A model generated the notes under the pieces. The model worked only from the letters and a program-made list of their open reading frames with translations. It was not told the DNA's origin and did no database searches. From contig NZ_BILV01000031.1 in assembly GCF_004000745.1 (NCBI RefSeq), positions 1 to 63,340 of the forward strand: a stretch of DNA of 63,340 nt, written 5' to 3'. Shown here piece by piece: positions 18,153-29,729 of the stretch. The translations under genes were made by a program, and so were the position numbers. This stretch comes from Paenibacillus barengoltzii NBRC 101215 (lineage in GTDB: Bacteria; Bacillota; Bacilli; Paenibacillales; Paenibacillaceae). The stretch's first letter is position 1, and each line of letters opens with the position of its first letter.

Positions 18153-19386
18153 GCTCCTTCACACCGAAGTACTTCGGTTTCAACAGCTTGCCGGCTTTGA
18201 GCAGCAGGTTTAGCAGGAAACGGGCGAGATAGATATTCGTGGCGATACTCAGTACGATTTCCACGATGAGCACCAAGGCAAAGCCTTTAACGGCCCCCGT
18301 ACCATACGCATACATAACGGCCGCAACGATAATCGTCGTAATCTGCGAATCAAGCACAGTACGAAGGGAATGCTTGTCCCCTGCTTTGACCGCAGACATG
18401 ATACTTTTGCCGGCCCGTATTTCCTCATGAATCCGTTCATTGGTAATAATGTTGGCATCCACCGCCATACCAATCCCGAGAATAATCGCCGCAATCCCTG
18501 GAAGAGTTAACGTAAAGTCTGCCCATACGAACACCAAAATGAGCAGCCAGGTATGCACAATCAGGGTAAAAGAGGCAATCAGCCCGGGCACCCGGTACAT
18601 CCCAACCATAAACAGCAAAATGAAAACAGAGCCAATCAAACCAGCTTCAATCGTCTGATTCAGCGATTGCTTACCAAGCGTTGCACCAACGCTTTGCGAA
18701 TATTTCTCCGTCAGCTTCAACGGGAGTGCGCCGAGGTTAATCTTATCGCGCAGCTCTTTCGCCTTCTCCAAATCGCCGCCCACGCTGATTTGAGCGGATC
18801 CGTCAGTCAAAACGGCTTGAACGATCGGATCGGAGACCAGCTCATCGTTCATGTAAATTGCCAGGGGTTGTCCCAGCAAACGTTTGGTGACTTCAGCAAA
18901 TTTTTCTTTGTTCTTCACTTTAATGCTGACAACGGGTTCATTCATCTGTGTGAACTCCAGCTTGGCACCATTTTCCGCGAAATCGGTTCCGATCATTTCG
19001 ATCTTGTTGTACTCGTCTGCGTTCTTTTCCGTGCCGTCCTTACTGCGGAACGTCAGCGAAGCAGGCTCCTTCATTGTCTTGCGCACCGTTTCTTCATCGG
19101 TAACGCCGGCCACCTTCAAGCGGATCCGGTTCGTGCCTTCTGTTGTAACTTCCGGCTCGCTGGTCCCCAGCTTGTTCGCCCGGTCCTCCAGGCTCTTGGC
19201 CGTTTGGATTAAGGATTCCTTCGTGACCTGACCTCCGCCTTCCAGCGGACTGGCTTCATATAGAATCTCAAAGCCGCCTTTCAGATCAAGGCCGAGACGT
19301 ACGTTCTTTAATAGGTCGGGGGTTGTCCAAGCCATGATGCCAAACGAGACAACCACGACGGTTATGAATGCGATAATTCTTTTCAT
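18133..19386 (-). CDS. secD: Protein translocase subunit SecD
   Basis: This 417-residue protein has an N-terminal membrane helix, the LGLDLKGGFEILYEA motif (about 32-46), a periplasmic-type P1 domain and five C-terminal membrane segments with GIGMAVDANIITNERIHEEI (about 311-330). It is the partner of SecF in protein export. The ATG at 19386 has AAGGGGAAAG upstream, and a near-consensus promoter lies at 19425-19453. Confidence 0.96.
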   Translation of the reverse strand: MKRIIAFITVVVVSFGIMAWTTPDLLKNVRLGLDLKGGFEILYEASPLEGGGQVTKESLIQTAKSLEDRANKLGTSEPEVTTEGTNRIRLKVAGVTDEETVRKTMKEPASLTFRSKDGTEKNADEYNKIEMIGTDFAENGAKLEFTQMNEPVVSIKVKNKEKFAEVTKRLLGQPLAIYMNDELVSDPIVQAVLTDGSAQISVGGDLEKAKELRDKINLGALPLKLTEKYSQSVGATLGKQSLNQTIEAGLIGSVFILLFMVGMYRVPGLIASFTLIVHTWLLILVFVWADFTLTLPGIAAIILGIGMAVDANIITNERIHEEIRAGKSIMSAVKAGDKHSLRTVLDSQITTIIVAAVMYAYGTGAVKGFALVLIVEIVLSIATNIYLARFLLNLLLKAGKLLKPKYFGVKERDIREL

Positions 19387-19424
19387 CCCGTACTTCTTTC
19401 CCCTTTCAAATTCTCAATATTCCT

Positions 19425-19453
19425 ATTATAGCGATGGCCGAAAAACCAGTCAA
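19425..19453 (-). promoter_or_regulatory. Sigma-A promoter of secDF
   Basis: TTGACT (19453-19448) and TATAAT (19430-19425) are spaced by 17 bases, 39 bases before the secD ATG. Confidence 0.82.
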
Positions 19454-19490
19454 TTTATCTAAATTTGTCAATTCGATAAACGATCGGCAC

Positions 19491-19522
19491 GAAAAAAGAT
19501 CCCATTTAATCCAAACGGGATC
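19491..19522 (-). terminator. Intrinsic terminator overlapping the end of comN
   Basis: GATCCCATTT (19498-19507) pairs with AAACGGGATC (19513-19522), with one G:T pair, and is followed on the minus strand by TTTTTT. The upstream arm and loop include the last codons of comN. Confidence 0.8.
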
Positions 19523-19763
19523 CCCGAAAGGCAGACATCGTCATATAGTTCATAAACTGGGTTGCTTTCAGAGAAAGAATGTCATTCACCAGTTGGTACA
19601 AGGGAGGGATTCCCCCCTTCTCGTATTTATGGCTGATACATTCCCAAATGTCAGGTCCGGTCACATGCTCGTACCCGATCAGCCGAAACTCCTCGGCCTT
19701 GCTGCGGCACAAGCTTTCGATTGCCTCATTTAATTGTTGGTCCGTCATTTGTTCTTCAGCCAT
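19506..19763 (-). CDS. comN: ComN-family post-transcriptional regulator
   Basis: This 85-residue helical protein has the small ComN/YrzD fold: an N-terminal helix (QQLNEAIESLCRSKAEEF), the conserved IGYEHVTGPDIWECISHKYE segment, then PPLYQLVNDILSLKATQFMNY. In B. subtilis ComN controls the localised expression of the comE operon and interacts with DivIVA. Position supports the call, because yrzD sits between secDF and spoVB in B. subtilis as here. It is transcribed away from spoVB. Confidence 0.85.
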   Translation of the reverse strand: MAEEQMTDQQLNEAIESLCRSKAEEFRLIGYEHVTGPDIWECISHKYEKGGIPPLYQLVNDILSLKATQFMNYMTMSAFRGSRLD

Positions 19764-20006
19764 ACTTCCAGCCTCCTTCGAAAACCCGTCTTATTACATT
19801 CTACCCTAAATCTTCGAATCCTGCTTGCTCGAGTTGTTCGGTTTTCGAATCTTGCGAAAAAGACAAGTCATGAACCGGGACAGGTCTGTCATATCCATGA
19901 AGTGAGAGGTTGTACGCCTCGCTTACGAGTTTATAAGGCAGCAGATTTCTATCGAATTCGCGTATGTAGAAGTTACCAGAGTGCTGCCGGGGGAGTGGAG
20001 TTTCGA

Positions 20007-21623
20007 TTGAATAAGCAAACCTTTATCCAAGGTACGATGATCCTGCTTGTGGCTGGGATCGTAAACCGCCTCCTGGGCTTCATTCCGCGCATCATGTTGC
20101 CCCGTGTGATCGGGGCCGAAGGCGTAGGGCTGTATCAGCTCGGTTATCCTTTTTTTCTCGTGATCGTAACAATTATTACCGGCGGCATACCGCTTGCTGT
20201 AGCCAAGCTGGTGGCTGAAGCCGAATCCTCGGGTCAACCGGGACGTTCGGTGTCGATTTTGCGGACAAGCTTGGTATTTACGACGGCAGCCGGCTTTCTG
20301 TTTACGTTCCTCTGCTTGTTTGGTGCGCCATGGGTGACCCGCTATATTCTGACCGACGCCCGTGTCTACCACACCTTTATCGCGATGAGCCCGATGATCA
20401 TCATCGTCGCGGTCTCTTCGGTCTTCCGCGGATATTTCCAAGGGAAGCAGGATATGATTCCCTCGGCGGTGTCGTCCATCATGGAAACGGTCGCCCGGAT
20501 CATCGGCGTCCTCTGGTTCTCCTATCTCATGCTCCCGCTGGGCATCGCCTATGCGGCTGCAGGAGCCATGCTTGGCGTTGTTGCCGGCGAGGTCGTTGGA
20601 ATGGGGGTTCTCCTCTGGCAGTATCATCGGTTGAAGCGACGGGAGCGGCAGGGAGGCTCACCTCCCGGTGATCTCGCAGGAAGCCCTGACAGTGCTGTGA
20701 GCCCGAACAAGGACACCTCTGATTTCTCCGCCTATCCGTTCCGCGCCACCTTGCGCCGAGTTCTGCGCATCGCCATTCCGGTGACCGGCAGCCGCCTGGT
20801 CGGTTCGCTCTCCTACTTGCTGGAGTCGATTACGACAGCACGCAGCCTGGCTATCGCCGGCGTAGCCGTTGGCGTCGCAACCTCCCAATATGGAGCATTG
20901 CAAGGTATGATCATCCCGCTGTTACTGTTGCCAGGAGCGTTAACTTCATCACTCGCCGTCTCGCTTGTCCCTTCGCTGGCTGAAGCGCAAGCCCGCGGTG
21001 ACATGAGGACGATCCACCTGCGGCTCCATCAATCCTTACGGCTGGCGCTGGTCACCGGCGCTCCGTTCGCCGCGATTATGTTCGTGTTGGCAGACCCGAT
21101 CTGCCGCCTGGTGTACAACGATGCCACGATCGGAGGTATGCTCAAAATCATGGCCCCCTTCGCCCTCCTGCTGTATATCCAAACGCCGCTGCAGGCCACG
21201 CTGCAAGCGCTGGATAAGCCGGGGCGCGCACTGATCAACACGCTGGTTGGGGCCATCATCAAAATCACCTTAATCTTCTATCTCGCTTCGAACCCAACAC
21301 TAGGAATCTACGGGGCCATCATCGCCATTATTATCAACTTTATTATCGTGACGGTTATGCATGCGGTTGGTGTATCAAAATCACTGCGGTATCGCATGCC
21401 TTACCTGGATATCCTCAAGGTTGGAGCAGCAATGATCATTATGGCCGCCGCCGCAGACTATTTATATAAAAACCTCATCCTAAGCTCGCAAATGGGCTGG
21501 CAGTTCTTGATGGCGGCCTCTCTATCCGGATTGCTGTATCTAGCTCTTGCTGCCATCATGGGATTGTTTGATCTCCATGACCTGAAACGGCTCCCTATCC
21601 TAGGTAAATGGTTCCGGAAGTAA
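20007..21623 (+). CDS. spoVB: Stage V sporulation protein B, MATE/MOP-type flippase
   Basis: This protein has 538 residues from the TTG at 20007 (LNKQTFIQGTMILL), placed 6 bases behind GGAG. The longer open frame to 19734 would overlap comN and lacks a start signal. About 14 membrane segments and the N-terminal GIVNRLLGFIPRIMLPRVIGAEGVG are typical of SpoVB in the MurJ-like MOP superfamily. It is needed for spore cortex formation, probably by flipping lipid-linked peptidoglycan precursors. A region near 210-240 is a charged cytoplasmic loop. It is convergent with the DUF421 gene, whose stop is only 6 bases away. Confidence 0.92.
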   Translation: MNKQTFIQGTMILLVAGIVNRLLGFIPRIMLPRVIGAEGVGLYQLGYPFFLVIVTIITGGIPLAVAKLVAEAESSGQPGRSVSILRTSLVFTTAAGFLFTFLCLFGAPWVTRYILTDARVYHTFIAMSPMIIIVAVSSVFRGYFQGKQDMIPSAVSSIMETVARIIGVLWFSYLMLPLGIAYAAAGAMLGVVAGEVVGMGVLLWQYHRLKRRERQGGSPPGDLAGSPDSAVSPNKDTSDFSAYPFRATLRRVLRIAIPVTGSRLVGSLSYLLESITTARSLAIAGVAVGVATSQYGALQGMIIPLLLLPGALTSSLAVSLVPSLAEAQARGDMRTIHLRLHQSLRLALVTGAPFAAIMFVLADPICRLVYNDATIGGMLKIMAPFALLLYIQTPLQATLQALDKPGRALINTLVGAIIKITLIFYLASNPTLGIYGAIIAIIINFIIVTVMHAVGVSKSLRYRMPYLDILKVGAAMIIMAAAADYLYKNLILSSQMGWQFLMAASLSGLLYLALAAIMGLFDLHDLKRLPILGKWFRK

Positions 21624-21629
21624 CGGAGG

Positions 21630-22343
21630 TCATTGTTTTTCGTCCATCGCATTGATATACAGCTTTCCATTATGATCGATACTGCAAAAGAACACCTGCT
21701 TGAAATCCATTAAACCCTTCATTTGGATCTGATTTTTCAACCAAAAGCGGGTCTTCCCGATTTTACGCAAGTTCTCGTCGTTCACCTTGCCATCCATAAT
21801 GAGCGGCAGCGGAAGAGCTTCATACTTGATTTTGGCAGAGAGGTCAGCATCCTTCTTCTTGGAAGGTTGCCCTCCCCCTCCTCCAGATTTTTCTTTAGGA
21901 ATCACACTCAGCTGCCCGCTCGTTTCCAGCACGGCAAACTCGACATCGGCTACGCTGTCGATTTGCTGCGAACGCAGCTGCATCATTAAGTCATCTAAGT
22001 TGTAACGCTGACGTTTCATTTCTTTTCGGTTGATTTGCCCGTTTTGAATGATGACACTAGGTTCGCCGTCAAACCACAGCCTTAACTTCCGGAATCGAAG
22101 CGACAGCATGGCGATAACGATCTGAATCAATAGCAGGGTCAACATCGGTATGACTCCGTCATAGAGCGGACGCTCTATATCTTCCAAGGCAAAAACGGCG
22201 ATCTCTGCGATCATAATCGAGATGACCAAATCGAAGATCGACAGCTCGCCGATTTCTCTTTTTCCCATGATCCGCATGACTCCGAATACCAAAAAATACA
22301 TCAGGACGGTTCGGAAAACATGGTTTACCACATGCTCGACCAC
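21630..22343 (-). CDS. DUF421 (YetF-like) membrane protein
   Basis: This 237-residue protein has three N-terminal membrane helices with the family signature VMRIMGKREIGELSIFDLVI (about 22-41), followed by the cytoplasmic DUF421 domain with RYNLDDLMMQLRSQ. A Gly/Lys-rich insertion (SGGGGGQPSKKK) sits near 154-165. It matches the position of B. subtilis yrbG next to spoVB. Related YetF proteins are dispensable membrane proteins, some implicated in spore membrane assembly. The precise role is unknown. Confidence 0.88.
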   Translation of the reverse strand: MVEHVVNHVFRTVLMYFLVFGVMRIMGKREIGELSIFDLVISIMIAEIAVFALEDIERPLYDGVIPMLTLLLIQIVIAMLSLRFRKLRLWFDGEPSVIIQNGQINRKEMKRQRYNLDDLMMQLRSQQIDSVADVEFAVLETSGQLSVIPKEKSGGGGGQPSKKKDADLSAKIKYEALPLPLIMDGKVNDENLRKIGKTRFWLKNQIQMKGLMDFKQVFFCSIDHNGKLYINAMDEKQ

Positions 22344-22561
22344 GCCAATCCCTCCTTCAGGTTACAAGTTCGCACAAAACATGGTATTGGTATTCTGACC
22401 GCCGACCTCCCGTTCCATGCGAAAGAGATCCGGTTAAAATCCGGGAGGTTTACATGAATCTTCCTCACTCAATTAGGCCAAGTTGGTCTATCCGAGTTAG
22501 CTTGACCATAAAATGTGGTAAAACGTCTGTCGAAGACATGAAAAACAGGAGGCTGACCACA

Positions 22562-22954
22562 ATGCATTTGATCCGCCGAATTTTCGGGATGCGTATGTCC
22601 CAGCCCACCGTTGCCGGGTTGTGGTATGGATTTTTATGGATGATGATCGGCGCATTGATTCTCTCTTTATTGTTACAGGGTGAAATGGTTGAAGAGTTGG
22701 AACTGTCGATGTACACGTATCTGGTGCATGCCGTTGCCGTCTTGTTCGCGGGGATTGTCTCCGGCAAACGTGCCAAACAGAAAGGATGGTATCAAGGCGC
22801 ATTAACCGGAGCATTGTATGTGCTCATCTTGCTGTTGATCAGCTTCTTGGCTCTGGATACATCACTAGGGCTCCGGGAATGGGCATATATCCTGCCTGGG
22901 TTTGTCATCGGTGCTATCGGCGGCATGATTGGCGTAAATCTTGGCCGCAAGTAA
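22562..22954 (+). CDS. TIGR04086/YrzE-like small membrane protein
   Basis: This 130-residue protein has four predicted membrane helices and an otherwise short, featureless sequence. The ATG at 22562 is set by AGGAGG at 22548-22553. Longer in-frame extension to 22454 has no ribosome binding site. Glycine-rich helix ends (GFVIGAIGGMIGVNLGRK) resemble the YrzE family. B. subtilis yrzE sits between spoVB and yrbG, which supports the call. Function unknown. Confidence 0.78.
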   Translation: MHLIRRIFGMRMSQPTVAGLWYGFLWMMIGALILSLLLQGEMVEELELSMYTYLVHAVAVLFAGIVSGKRAKQKGWYQGALTGALYVLILLLISFLALDTSLGLREWAYILPGFVIGAIGGMIGVNLGRK

Positions 22955-23037
22955 CTATAGTTTTACGAACGGCCTCCATTCATGGTAAGTTGGACTTAAG
23001 TCTATCGACATCATCATGAGGAGGTCGTTCTTGCACG

Positions 23038-23895
23038 ATGTATCATTCCATGTCCGGCATTTCATGGCTAACCGGGATTTCCGTCATCATCATCGTCTGG
23101 GTAAACACGCTTCGCTCGCCGTGGCATGCCGTTACTTCTTTTTTTGAACAATTGATTAAATCCAAACATTTGCTTTGGCTTCTGCTGCTCACGGTAGGCG
23201 TATTGCTGATCAATAAGTTTGAACTGATCCTAGAAGATCATCTTCCCTTTCATCACGATTTCACGCCGTGGGTATATCGTATGGAGGGACATTTCGTTTC
23301 AACGTTTCAAAGTCTGTTTCATTCAACGACTGTAACTGCCATCTTGGCTTTCTTTTATTTGGTCATCCTGCAGGCATTAATTCTTGCATCGCTCGGGATC
23401 TATGCTTCCGATGATCGTCTGCCGTTTCTGTATGCCACTTGTTGTACCGTGATCCTCAATTATTTGGCAGCGATCCCGTTTTATTTACTGTTCCCGGTGA
23501 ATGAAGTATGGTCTTATCCTCCCTCGGGAGCTGATTTTTATATGCTGGAGGTTTTCCCCAACTTCGAACAGGTGTATCGCCCCTTGTCCGGTCTGGATAA
23601 CTGCTTTCCTAGCCTGCACACCTCGGTCTCCGTCTCGATGGCAATATTGGCGATTCGTTCAGGAAACCGGCGCTGGGGCTGGTTTGCTTCTCTTTGTTCC
23701 TTGATTATCGTGTTATCTATCTTTTATATGGGGATTCATTGGTTCACAGATATGCTTGGGGGGCTGGTACTGGCTGTTTTGGCTTCCACCCTCGGCCTTG
23801 TTTGGGGCAACCGTTTAGCGAATTCCACGCGATTTGGCAACCTTAAGCCGCATCAGTCCATCACTAAAACGTCTATCGACGTACATTCCAAGTAA
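23038..23895 (+). CDS. PAP2-superfamily phosphatase or phosphotransferase
   Basis: This 285-residue protein has about six membrane helices and the PAP2 motifs DNCFPSLHTS (about 189-198, catalytic His) and GIHWFTDMLGG (about 231-241, second His and Asp). The Cys-Phe-Pro-Ser-Leu-His form is typical of the inositol phosphorylceramide synthase-like (Aur1) branch, which removes or transfers phospho-head groups of membrane lipids. GAGGAGG lies 15 bases before the ATG, so spacing is long. It is monocistronic and ends in a bidirectional terminator. Confidence 0.85.
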   Translation: MYHSMSGISWLTGISVIIIVWVNTLRSPWHAVTSFFEQLIKSKHLLWLLLLTVGVLLINKFELILEDHLPFHHDFTPWVYRMEGHFVSTFQSLFHSTTVTAILAFFYLVILQALILASLGIYASDDRLPFLYATCCTVILNYLAAIPFYLLFPVNEVWSYPPSGADFYMLEVFPNFEQVYRPLSGLDNCFPSLHTSVSVSMAILAIRSGNRRWGWFASLCSLIIVLSIFYMGIHWFTDMLGGLVLAVLASTLGLVWGNRLANSTRFGNLKPHQSITKTSIDVHSK

Positions 23896-23924
23896 AACTG
23901 ACCGCGGTTAGCGACCATAAAAAA

Positions 23925-23945
23925 AAGAGCCTGCAACAGGCTCTT
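23925..23945. terminator. Bidirectional terminator between the PAP2 gene and yajC
   Basis: AAGAGCCTG (23925-23933) and CAGGCTCTT (23937-23945) flank a 3-base loop. A-rich sequence before it and TTCTTATT after it allow termination from both strands. Confidence 0.85.
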
Positions 23946-23972
23946 TCTTATTGTGTTTGTCTGCTTATGAGA

Positions 23973-24281
23973 TTAACCTTCCGACTCTTTAATGGTGTGG
24001 CTGATCGCGCTGCGATCAAACGTCAGCTTGGTGACGTCATTCACGCGAAGCACGACCGTATCGTCAGTCAGCTCCATAATCGTTCCATGCAATCCGCCAA
24101 TCGTAACGATCTTATCGCCTTTCTTCAAAGCGCTCAGCATCGAGTTCCGTTGCTGTTGCTTCTTCTTCTGCGGACGAATCAATAAAAAGTAGAAAACGGC
24201 GATCATAATAACAAACGGAATGATCATGGAGATTAGCGGATTACCTCCAGATGTTTGTTGCGCGGCATACTGAAAGAACAT
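23973..24281 (-). CDS. yajC: Preprotein translocase subunit YajC
   Basis: This 102-residue protein has one N-terminal membrane helix (PLISMIIPFVIMIAVFYFLL), the RPQKKKQQQRNSMLSALKKGD motif just after it, and a small C-terminal beta domain. YajC associates with SecDF and SecYEG during protein export. It lies downstream of tgt on the same strand, as in most Bacillales. Confidence 0.95.
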   Translation of the reverse strand: MFFQYAAQQTSGGNPLISMIIPFVIMIAVFYFLLIRPQKKKQQQRNSMLSALKKGDKIVTIGGLHGTIMELTDDTVVLRVNDVTKLTFDRSAISHTIKESEG

Positions 24282-24319
24282 GTGATTTCCCCCTTTCCAA
24301 CATCAAACTGAAACTTTGC

Positions 24320-25495
<1,176 letters not shown>

Positions 25496-26524
25496 TTAGT
25501 AAATAAACATGGCGTCGCCAAAGCTGAAGAAACGGTACTTCAAGTCGATCGCTTCCTGATAAGCCTTAAGGATCCGCTCCCGTCCTGCCAGCGCACTGAC
25601 CAGCATCACCAGCGTCGATTTCGGAAGATGGAAGTTCGTAAGCAACGCATCGACCAGTCCAAACTGGTATCCGGGATAAATAAAGATCCCTGTCCAGCCG
25701 CTGCTCTTGACGATCGGTCCGCCCTCACATTGCTTTGCTACCGTCTCCAGCGTTCGGGCCGAGGTGGTTCCGACGGCAATGACCCTGCCGCCTCTCGCTT
25801 TCGTTTCATTTAAGATGTCAGCCGTTTCCTGCGGCAGCACATAATATTCTTCGTGCATGACATGATCCTCAACCCGGTCCACCGACATCGGCCGGAACGT
25901 GCCTAGCCCGACGTGCAAAGTGACGAAGGCGATCGTCACCCCTTTTGCCCGCACCTGCTCCAGCAGTTCTTCGGTGAAATGCAAGCCCGCCGTTGGTGCG
26001 GCGGCCGAACCCTCATGCTTGGAATACACCGTCTGATAACGTTCGCGATCATCCAGCTTCTCCTTAATGTAAGGAGGTAACGGCATTTGCCCCAAGCGAT
26101 CTAGGATTTCGTTAAAAATCCCTTCATAGGCGAACCGAAGCACGCGTTCCCCCATGTCTCCTTCGGACTCAACGGTGGCTCTCAGTTCGTCCCCGAACAC
26201 GATCACCGCCCCGGTCTTTAATTTCTTACCGGGTTTGACCAAGGCTTCCCAGCGATCTTCGCCCAAATTTTTGAGCAGCAGCACTTCGGCTTTGGCACCG
26301 GTCCCTTCTTTTGTTCCAAACAACCGGGCAGGAATCACCCGCGTATCATTCAGCACCAGCGTATCGCCTGGCTGCAAGTAATCCAATATATCGGAAAACT
26401 TGTGATGCCGGATTTCACCGGTCTGTTTATTTAGCGTCAGCAAGCGCGAAGCGGTGCGATCAGCTAGTGGGGTCTGAGCGATGAGCTCCTCTGGAAGCTC
26501 GAAGTCATATAGATCTACATTCAT
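25496..26524 (-). CDS. queA: S-adenosylmethionine:tRNA ribosyltransferase-isomerase
   Basis: QueA has 342 residues, the usual length, starting at [19 protein letters not shown] (ATG at 26524). It transfers and isomerises the ribose of SAM onto preQ1-34 to make epoxyqueuosine. Signature stretches are [15 protein letters not shown] (about 164-178) and [10 protein letters not shown] (about 194-203). The longer open frame upstream runs into the SpoIID-like gene and is a shadow. It acts after Tgt in queuosine synthesis, which explains the adjacent genes. Confidence 0.96.
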   Translation of the reverse strand: MNVDLYDFELPEELIAQTPLADRTASRLLTLNKQTGEIRHHKFSDILDYLQPGDTLVLNDTRVIPARLFGTKEGTGAKAEVLLLKNLGEDRWEALVKPGKKLKTGAVIVFGDELRATVESEGDMGERVLRFAYEGIFNEILDRLGQMPLPPYIKEKLDDRERYQTVYSKHEGSAAAPTAGLHFTEELLEQVRAKGVTIAFVTLHVGLGTFRPMSVDRVEDHVMHEEYYVLPQETADILNETKARGGRVIAVGTTSARTLETVAKQCEGGPIVKSSGWTGIFIYPGYQFGLVDALLTNFHLPKSTLVMLVSALAGRERILKAYQEAIDLKYRFFSFGDAMFIY

Positions 26525-26534
26525 CGGTATATTC

Positions 26535-28643
26535 TCATTCCTTAACGATAGACACGTTTTGATAGTAGTGTTGCAAGATTTGCCGGTAATCATACCCAGC
26601 GTCGGCCAATCCTTTGGCTCCCCATTGGGAAAGTCCCAAGCCATGGCCGTTGCCGCGTCCCACGAAGACGAATTGATTTGGCGTGTCCACCACGCGGGCG
26701 GTTCGATCGCCGCTCATCACCACCAGCTTGCCGCTCGCTGTCGTCTTGCCCGATGCCGACTGAATCGTCGTTGTGGACGTCGCGGTGCCGGTACCTGTCG
26801 TTCCTCCTGCACCTTGTACAGTATAACGTCCTGTTTGCACGATATCAAACAAAGTGCTGGGCAAGCCATTCAGAGCAGAGCGATACGTGTCCGCATATTT
26901 GACGTTCAATGGCTGTCCGTTGGCTGTAACTTGGGTCACGCGTCCGGATGGGCCCCGTTGGCTGACCTCCAGATTGGATATCGAGGAAGGGACGTCGGAG
27001 GTCGTTTTCCCCTTTAGAGACTTCACCAGTTCATCGGAGGTATATGGTCCGCGAATCCATGCATAGGAGCTGGATTCAGGCACCTTATCCAATACGATGG
27101 CTTGGTCGCCTGGATTCAGCTTCGCTAGGGGCTCTACATCCGATTGAATGAGCGGCAGCTTCCGGACCAGTACATTGCTGGTCGTCACCGTCAGCTTCTG
27201 CAACCCTGCCGGATTCGTCCCGTTGACGACGGTATTATCTTCACGGACATATCCTGTGATCCCGTTTGACAGCAGCACATGATACCACGATTTTAATGAG
27301 GCTTGTGCCGATTCATCTCCATCGCTGGGTACGCTGGCGTAGATCGGGTTCACATTCCCCCAAACCTCAACCGAATCTGCGGTCACCCCGCCGCTGTTGG
27401 ATGCAAAGATGCCTTCGACAATTTGTCCGTTTGACGATACCAGCACTTCTCCCGCAGTAGCATCTACCGCTTGAACGATGCTGGCGACCTCTTTCTCTGT
27501 CCCGTTGTAGACCTGGCTTAGTGTCGTATCCACCAGTCCAGCTACTTTAAACTTATTAAGCCCTGCATTATACAGCGCATAGCTGCGCGCCGCAACCGCT
27601 TGAGCCTTCAACGCTTCCTGCGGCCAAGACGATGGTACTTCGCCGGCGACAACGGAATACAGATATTGCTCTAACGGCACCTCGTTGACAAGCGCCAGTT
27701 GACCGTTCACTTTACTAATCTCAAAATCCCCGCGGTAGCTGCGTCCCGAACGCTCCACCACCTGGATCGGCGAATTGCCGTTATCCCGAACTGTCAATTT
27801 GGCGCCTTCTCCGCTTAACTCATAATGGTCCACACTGACTGGACCCTCCAAATTCAACGTCACGTCCCGATGCAGGAGTAATGCAGGGACATGCTCATTC
27901 ACCGGCGCTAAAGAAAGCCCCGGATACAGTCCGGACAGCTCGGTTTGGAGTGCGGACTGTTCAGAAGCACTTAACGCGCCCCCAACCCATACCGCATACT
28001 GTCCCGAGCCGGTCATTGCCACAACGGCCTCTGCATGCTGTGCGGACAGCGTTTGGCGAAGATTCTCGGCCTCCGTCTGGCTTGCAAACGAACCGGCGGA
28101 GACGTAGAGTGGTCCACGTGCTTCGGCTTTAGCACCTTTTAACGATGCGGCTAAAGATTGGCTGATCCGATCCGCTGCTTTTTGCGCTTCTGCCGCACTG
28201 ACGTAAGGGCCTGTATACACGCGGTAGATTGTGCTTCCCGCTTGATTTACCGCATAAGCCACCGGCCGATCAGATGTAGCCTGCAGCTTCTTAACCGCAG
28301 CAGCGACCGTTGCCCAATCCGCAGATTCCAACGCTTTCACCTTATAACCGCTGACGCTAAATCTCGTTGTAGCTCCCGCTCCCAACTGGAGCCAAGACTC
28401 CGGCCCTGTACTGCCTGCCAGGATGACCTCTGCCGCAGCTGCCGTTTTTAAAGTAACGGCCGGAGTAGTCGATTTATAGGTGCTGCCCAAGTCCAGGTAC
28501 ATAGCTACGCGGACAAGGGATGTATCTGAATCATCAGCTGCTGCCGGCAACTGAAAAGCCCCAGCTAACAGCAAGCCCGCAATCATGCCTTTTCCCCATC
28601 GGGCTAACGAAAATGACCGCTTCGTTCGTGTTGTACGTTTCAA
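26535..28643 (-). CDS. SpoIID/LytB-domain protein with SPOR repeats
   Basis: This is a 702-residue exported protein. The TTG at 28643 follows AAGGGAGAG at good spacing and gives a positively charged N-terminus and a signal peptide ending near AAADD. Two SPOR-like repeats (near 120-220, e.g. [19 protein letters not shown]) should bind denuded peptidoglycan. The SpoIID/LytB catalytic region follows ([20 protein letters not shown] and [10 protein letters not shown]), ending with [17 protein letters not shown] near the C-terminus. SpoIID-type proteins are lytic transglycosylases. This gene is not spoIID itself but the long relative found between queA and ruvB in Paenibacillus-type genomes. Confidence 0.88.
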   Translation of the reverse strand: MKRTTRTKRSFSLARWGKGMIAGLLLAGAFQLPAAADDSDTSLVRVAMYLDLGSTYKSTTPAVTLKTAAAAEVILAGSTGPESWLQLGAGATTRFSVSGYKVKALESADWATVAAAVKKLQATSDRPVAYAVNQAGSTIYRVYTGPYVSAAEAQKAADRISQSLAASLKGAKAEARGPLYVSAGSFASQTEAENLRQTLSAQHAEAVVAMTGSGQYAVWVGGALSASEQSALQTELSGLYPGLSLAPVNEHVPALLLHRDVTLNLEGPVSVDHYELSGEGAKLTVRDNGNSPIQVVERSGRSYRGDFEISKVNGQLALVNEVPLEQYLYSVVAGEVPSSWPQEALKAQAVAARSYALYNAGLNKFKVAGLVDTTLSQVYNGTEKEVASIVQAVDATAGEVLVSSNGQIVEGIFASNSGGVTADSVEVWGNVNPIYASVPSDGDESAQASLKSWYHVLLSNGITGYVREDNTVVNGTNPAGLQKLTVTTSNVLVRKLPLIQSDVEPLAKLNPGDQAIVLDKVPESSSYAWIRGPYTSDELVKSLKGKTTSDVPSSISNLEVSQRGPSGRVTQVTANGQPLNVKYADTYRSALNGLPSTLFDIVQTGRYTVQGAGGTTGTGTATSTTTIQSASGKTTASGKLVVMSGDRTARVVDTPNQFVFVGRGNGHGLGLSQWGAKGLADAGYDYRQILQHYYQNVSIVKE

Positions 28644-28692
28644 CCTTGCTTCTCTCCCTTCATGGTGCCTTCGAGCCAAATTCACTGAGGTC

Positions 28693-29700
28693 TTAAGGTG
28701 TCTCCGGCATCGGCAGACCTAAATGCTGATACGCTGCCGGCGTAACCACCCGTCCGCGCGGCGTCCGCTGCAGAAATCCAATCTGCAGCAGGTAAGGCTC
28801 ATATACATCCTCGATCGTCTGACTCTCCTCGCCGATGGTCGCAGCGATCGTGTCCAGGCCGACAGGCCCGCCGCGGAAGCTCGTAATCATTGCCCGCAGC
28901 ATTTTATGGTCGATCAAATCCAGCCCCATAGGGTCAACCTGCAGCATTTTCAGCGCTTCTTTGGCAATTTCTGTGGTAATCATGCCATCGCCCCGCACCT
29001 GCGCATAGTCGCGCACGCGCTTCAACAAGCGATTTGCAATCCGCGGCGTTCCCCGCGAACGAAGGGCGATTTCCGTCGCCGCATCCCCAATCATTTCGAT
29101 GCCGAAAATATCCGCGCCTCGCGATACGATATAGCTAAGCTCATCGATGTTATAGAACTCGAGCCGGCTGACGACGCCAAAGCGGTCGCGCAACGGCGCC
29201 GACAAGAGCCCTGCCCGCGTCGTTGCGCCTACAAGCGTAAAGGGCGGCAAGTCCAGTCGAACCGACCGCGCACTTGGCCCCTTGCCGATCATAATATCCA
29301 GCGCAAAATCCTCCATCGCTGGATACAGCACTTCCTCCACCGTCCGATGCAGCCGGTGAATCTCGTCGATAAACAAGACGTCGCCTTCCTGCAGATTGGT
29401 CAGCAGCGCAGCCAAATCCCCCGGCCGTTCAATCGCAGGCCCAGAGGTCGTACGCAGGTTCACACCTAGCTCGTTGGCAATGATATTCGCCAGCGTTGTT
29501 TTGCCGAGCCCCGGTGGTCCATAGAGCAGCACGTGATCCAGCGCTTCCTTGCGCATTTTCGCTGCTTCAATGTATATTTTTAAGTTTTCCTTGATCTGGT
29601 TCTGTCCGATATACTCCGCCAAATAACGCGGCCGCAGGCTTAACTCCACCGCCTGATCTTCCATCATTAAATTCGCGGAGATGATCCGGTCCTCCATCAT
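28693..29700 (-). CDS. ruvB: Holliday junction branch migration helicase RuvB
   Basis: This 335-residue AAA+ motor has Walker [12 protein letters not shown] (about 61-71), Walker [10 protein letters not shown] (about 109-117), sensor [18 protein letters not shown] (about 158-175) and a C-terminal winged helix. Hexamers pump DNA through RuvA-bound Holliday junctions. It lies 30 bases after ruvA in a ruvC-ruvA-ruvB array. Confidence 0.98.
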   Translation of the reverse strand: MMEDRIISANLMMEDQAVELSLRPRYLAEYIGQNQIKENLKIYIEAAKMRKEALDHVLLYGPPGLGKTTLANIIANELGVNLRTTSGPAIERPGDLAALLTNLQEGDVLFIDEIHRLHRTVEEVLYPAMEDFALDIMIGKGPSARSVRLDLPPFTLVGATTRAGLLSAPLRDRFGVVSRLEFYNIDELSYIVSRGADIFGIEMIGDAATEIALRSRGTPRIANRLLKRVRDYAQVRGDGMITTEIAKEALKMLQVDPMGLDLIDHKMLRAMITSFRGGPVGLDTIAATIGEESQTIEDVYEPYLLQIGFLQRTPRGRVVTPAAYQHLGLPMPETP

Positions 29701-29729
29701 GCGCTACGCTCCCCTTCCTGTCCTCATCC

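Noticed and set aside
19734..20006. Upstream extension of the spoVB frame
   Set aside because: It overlaps comN on the other strand and lacks a start signal. TTG at 20007 is well placed.
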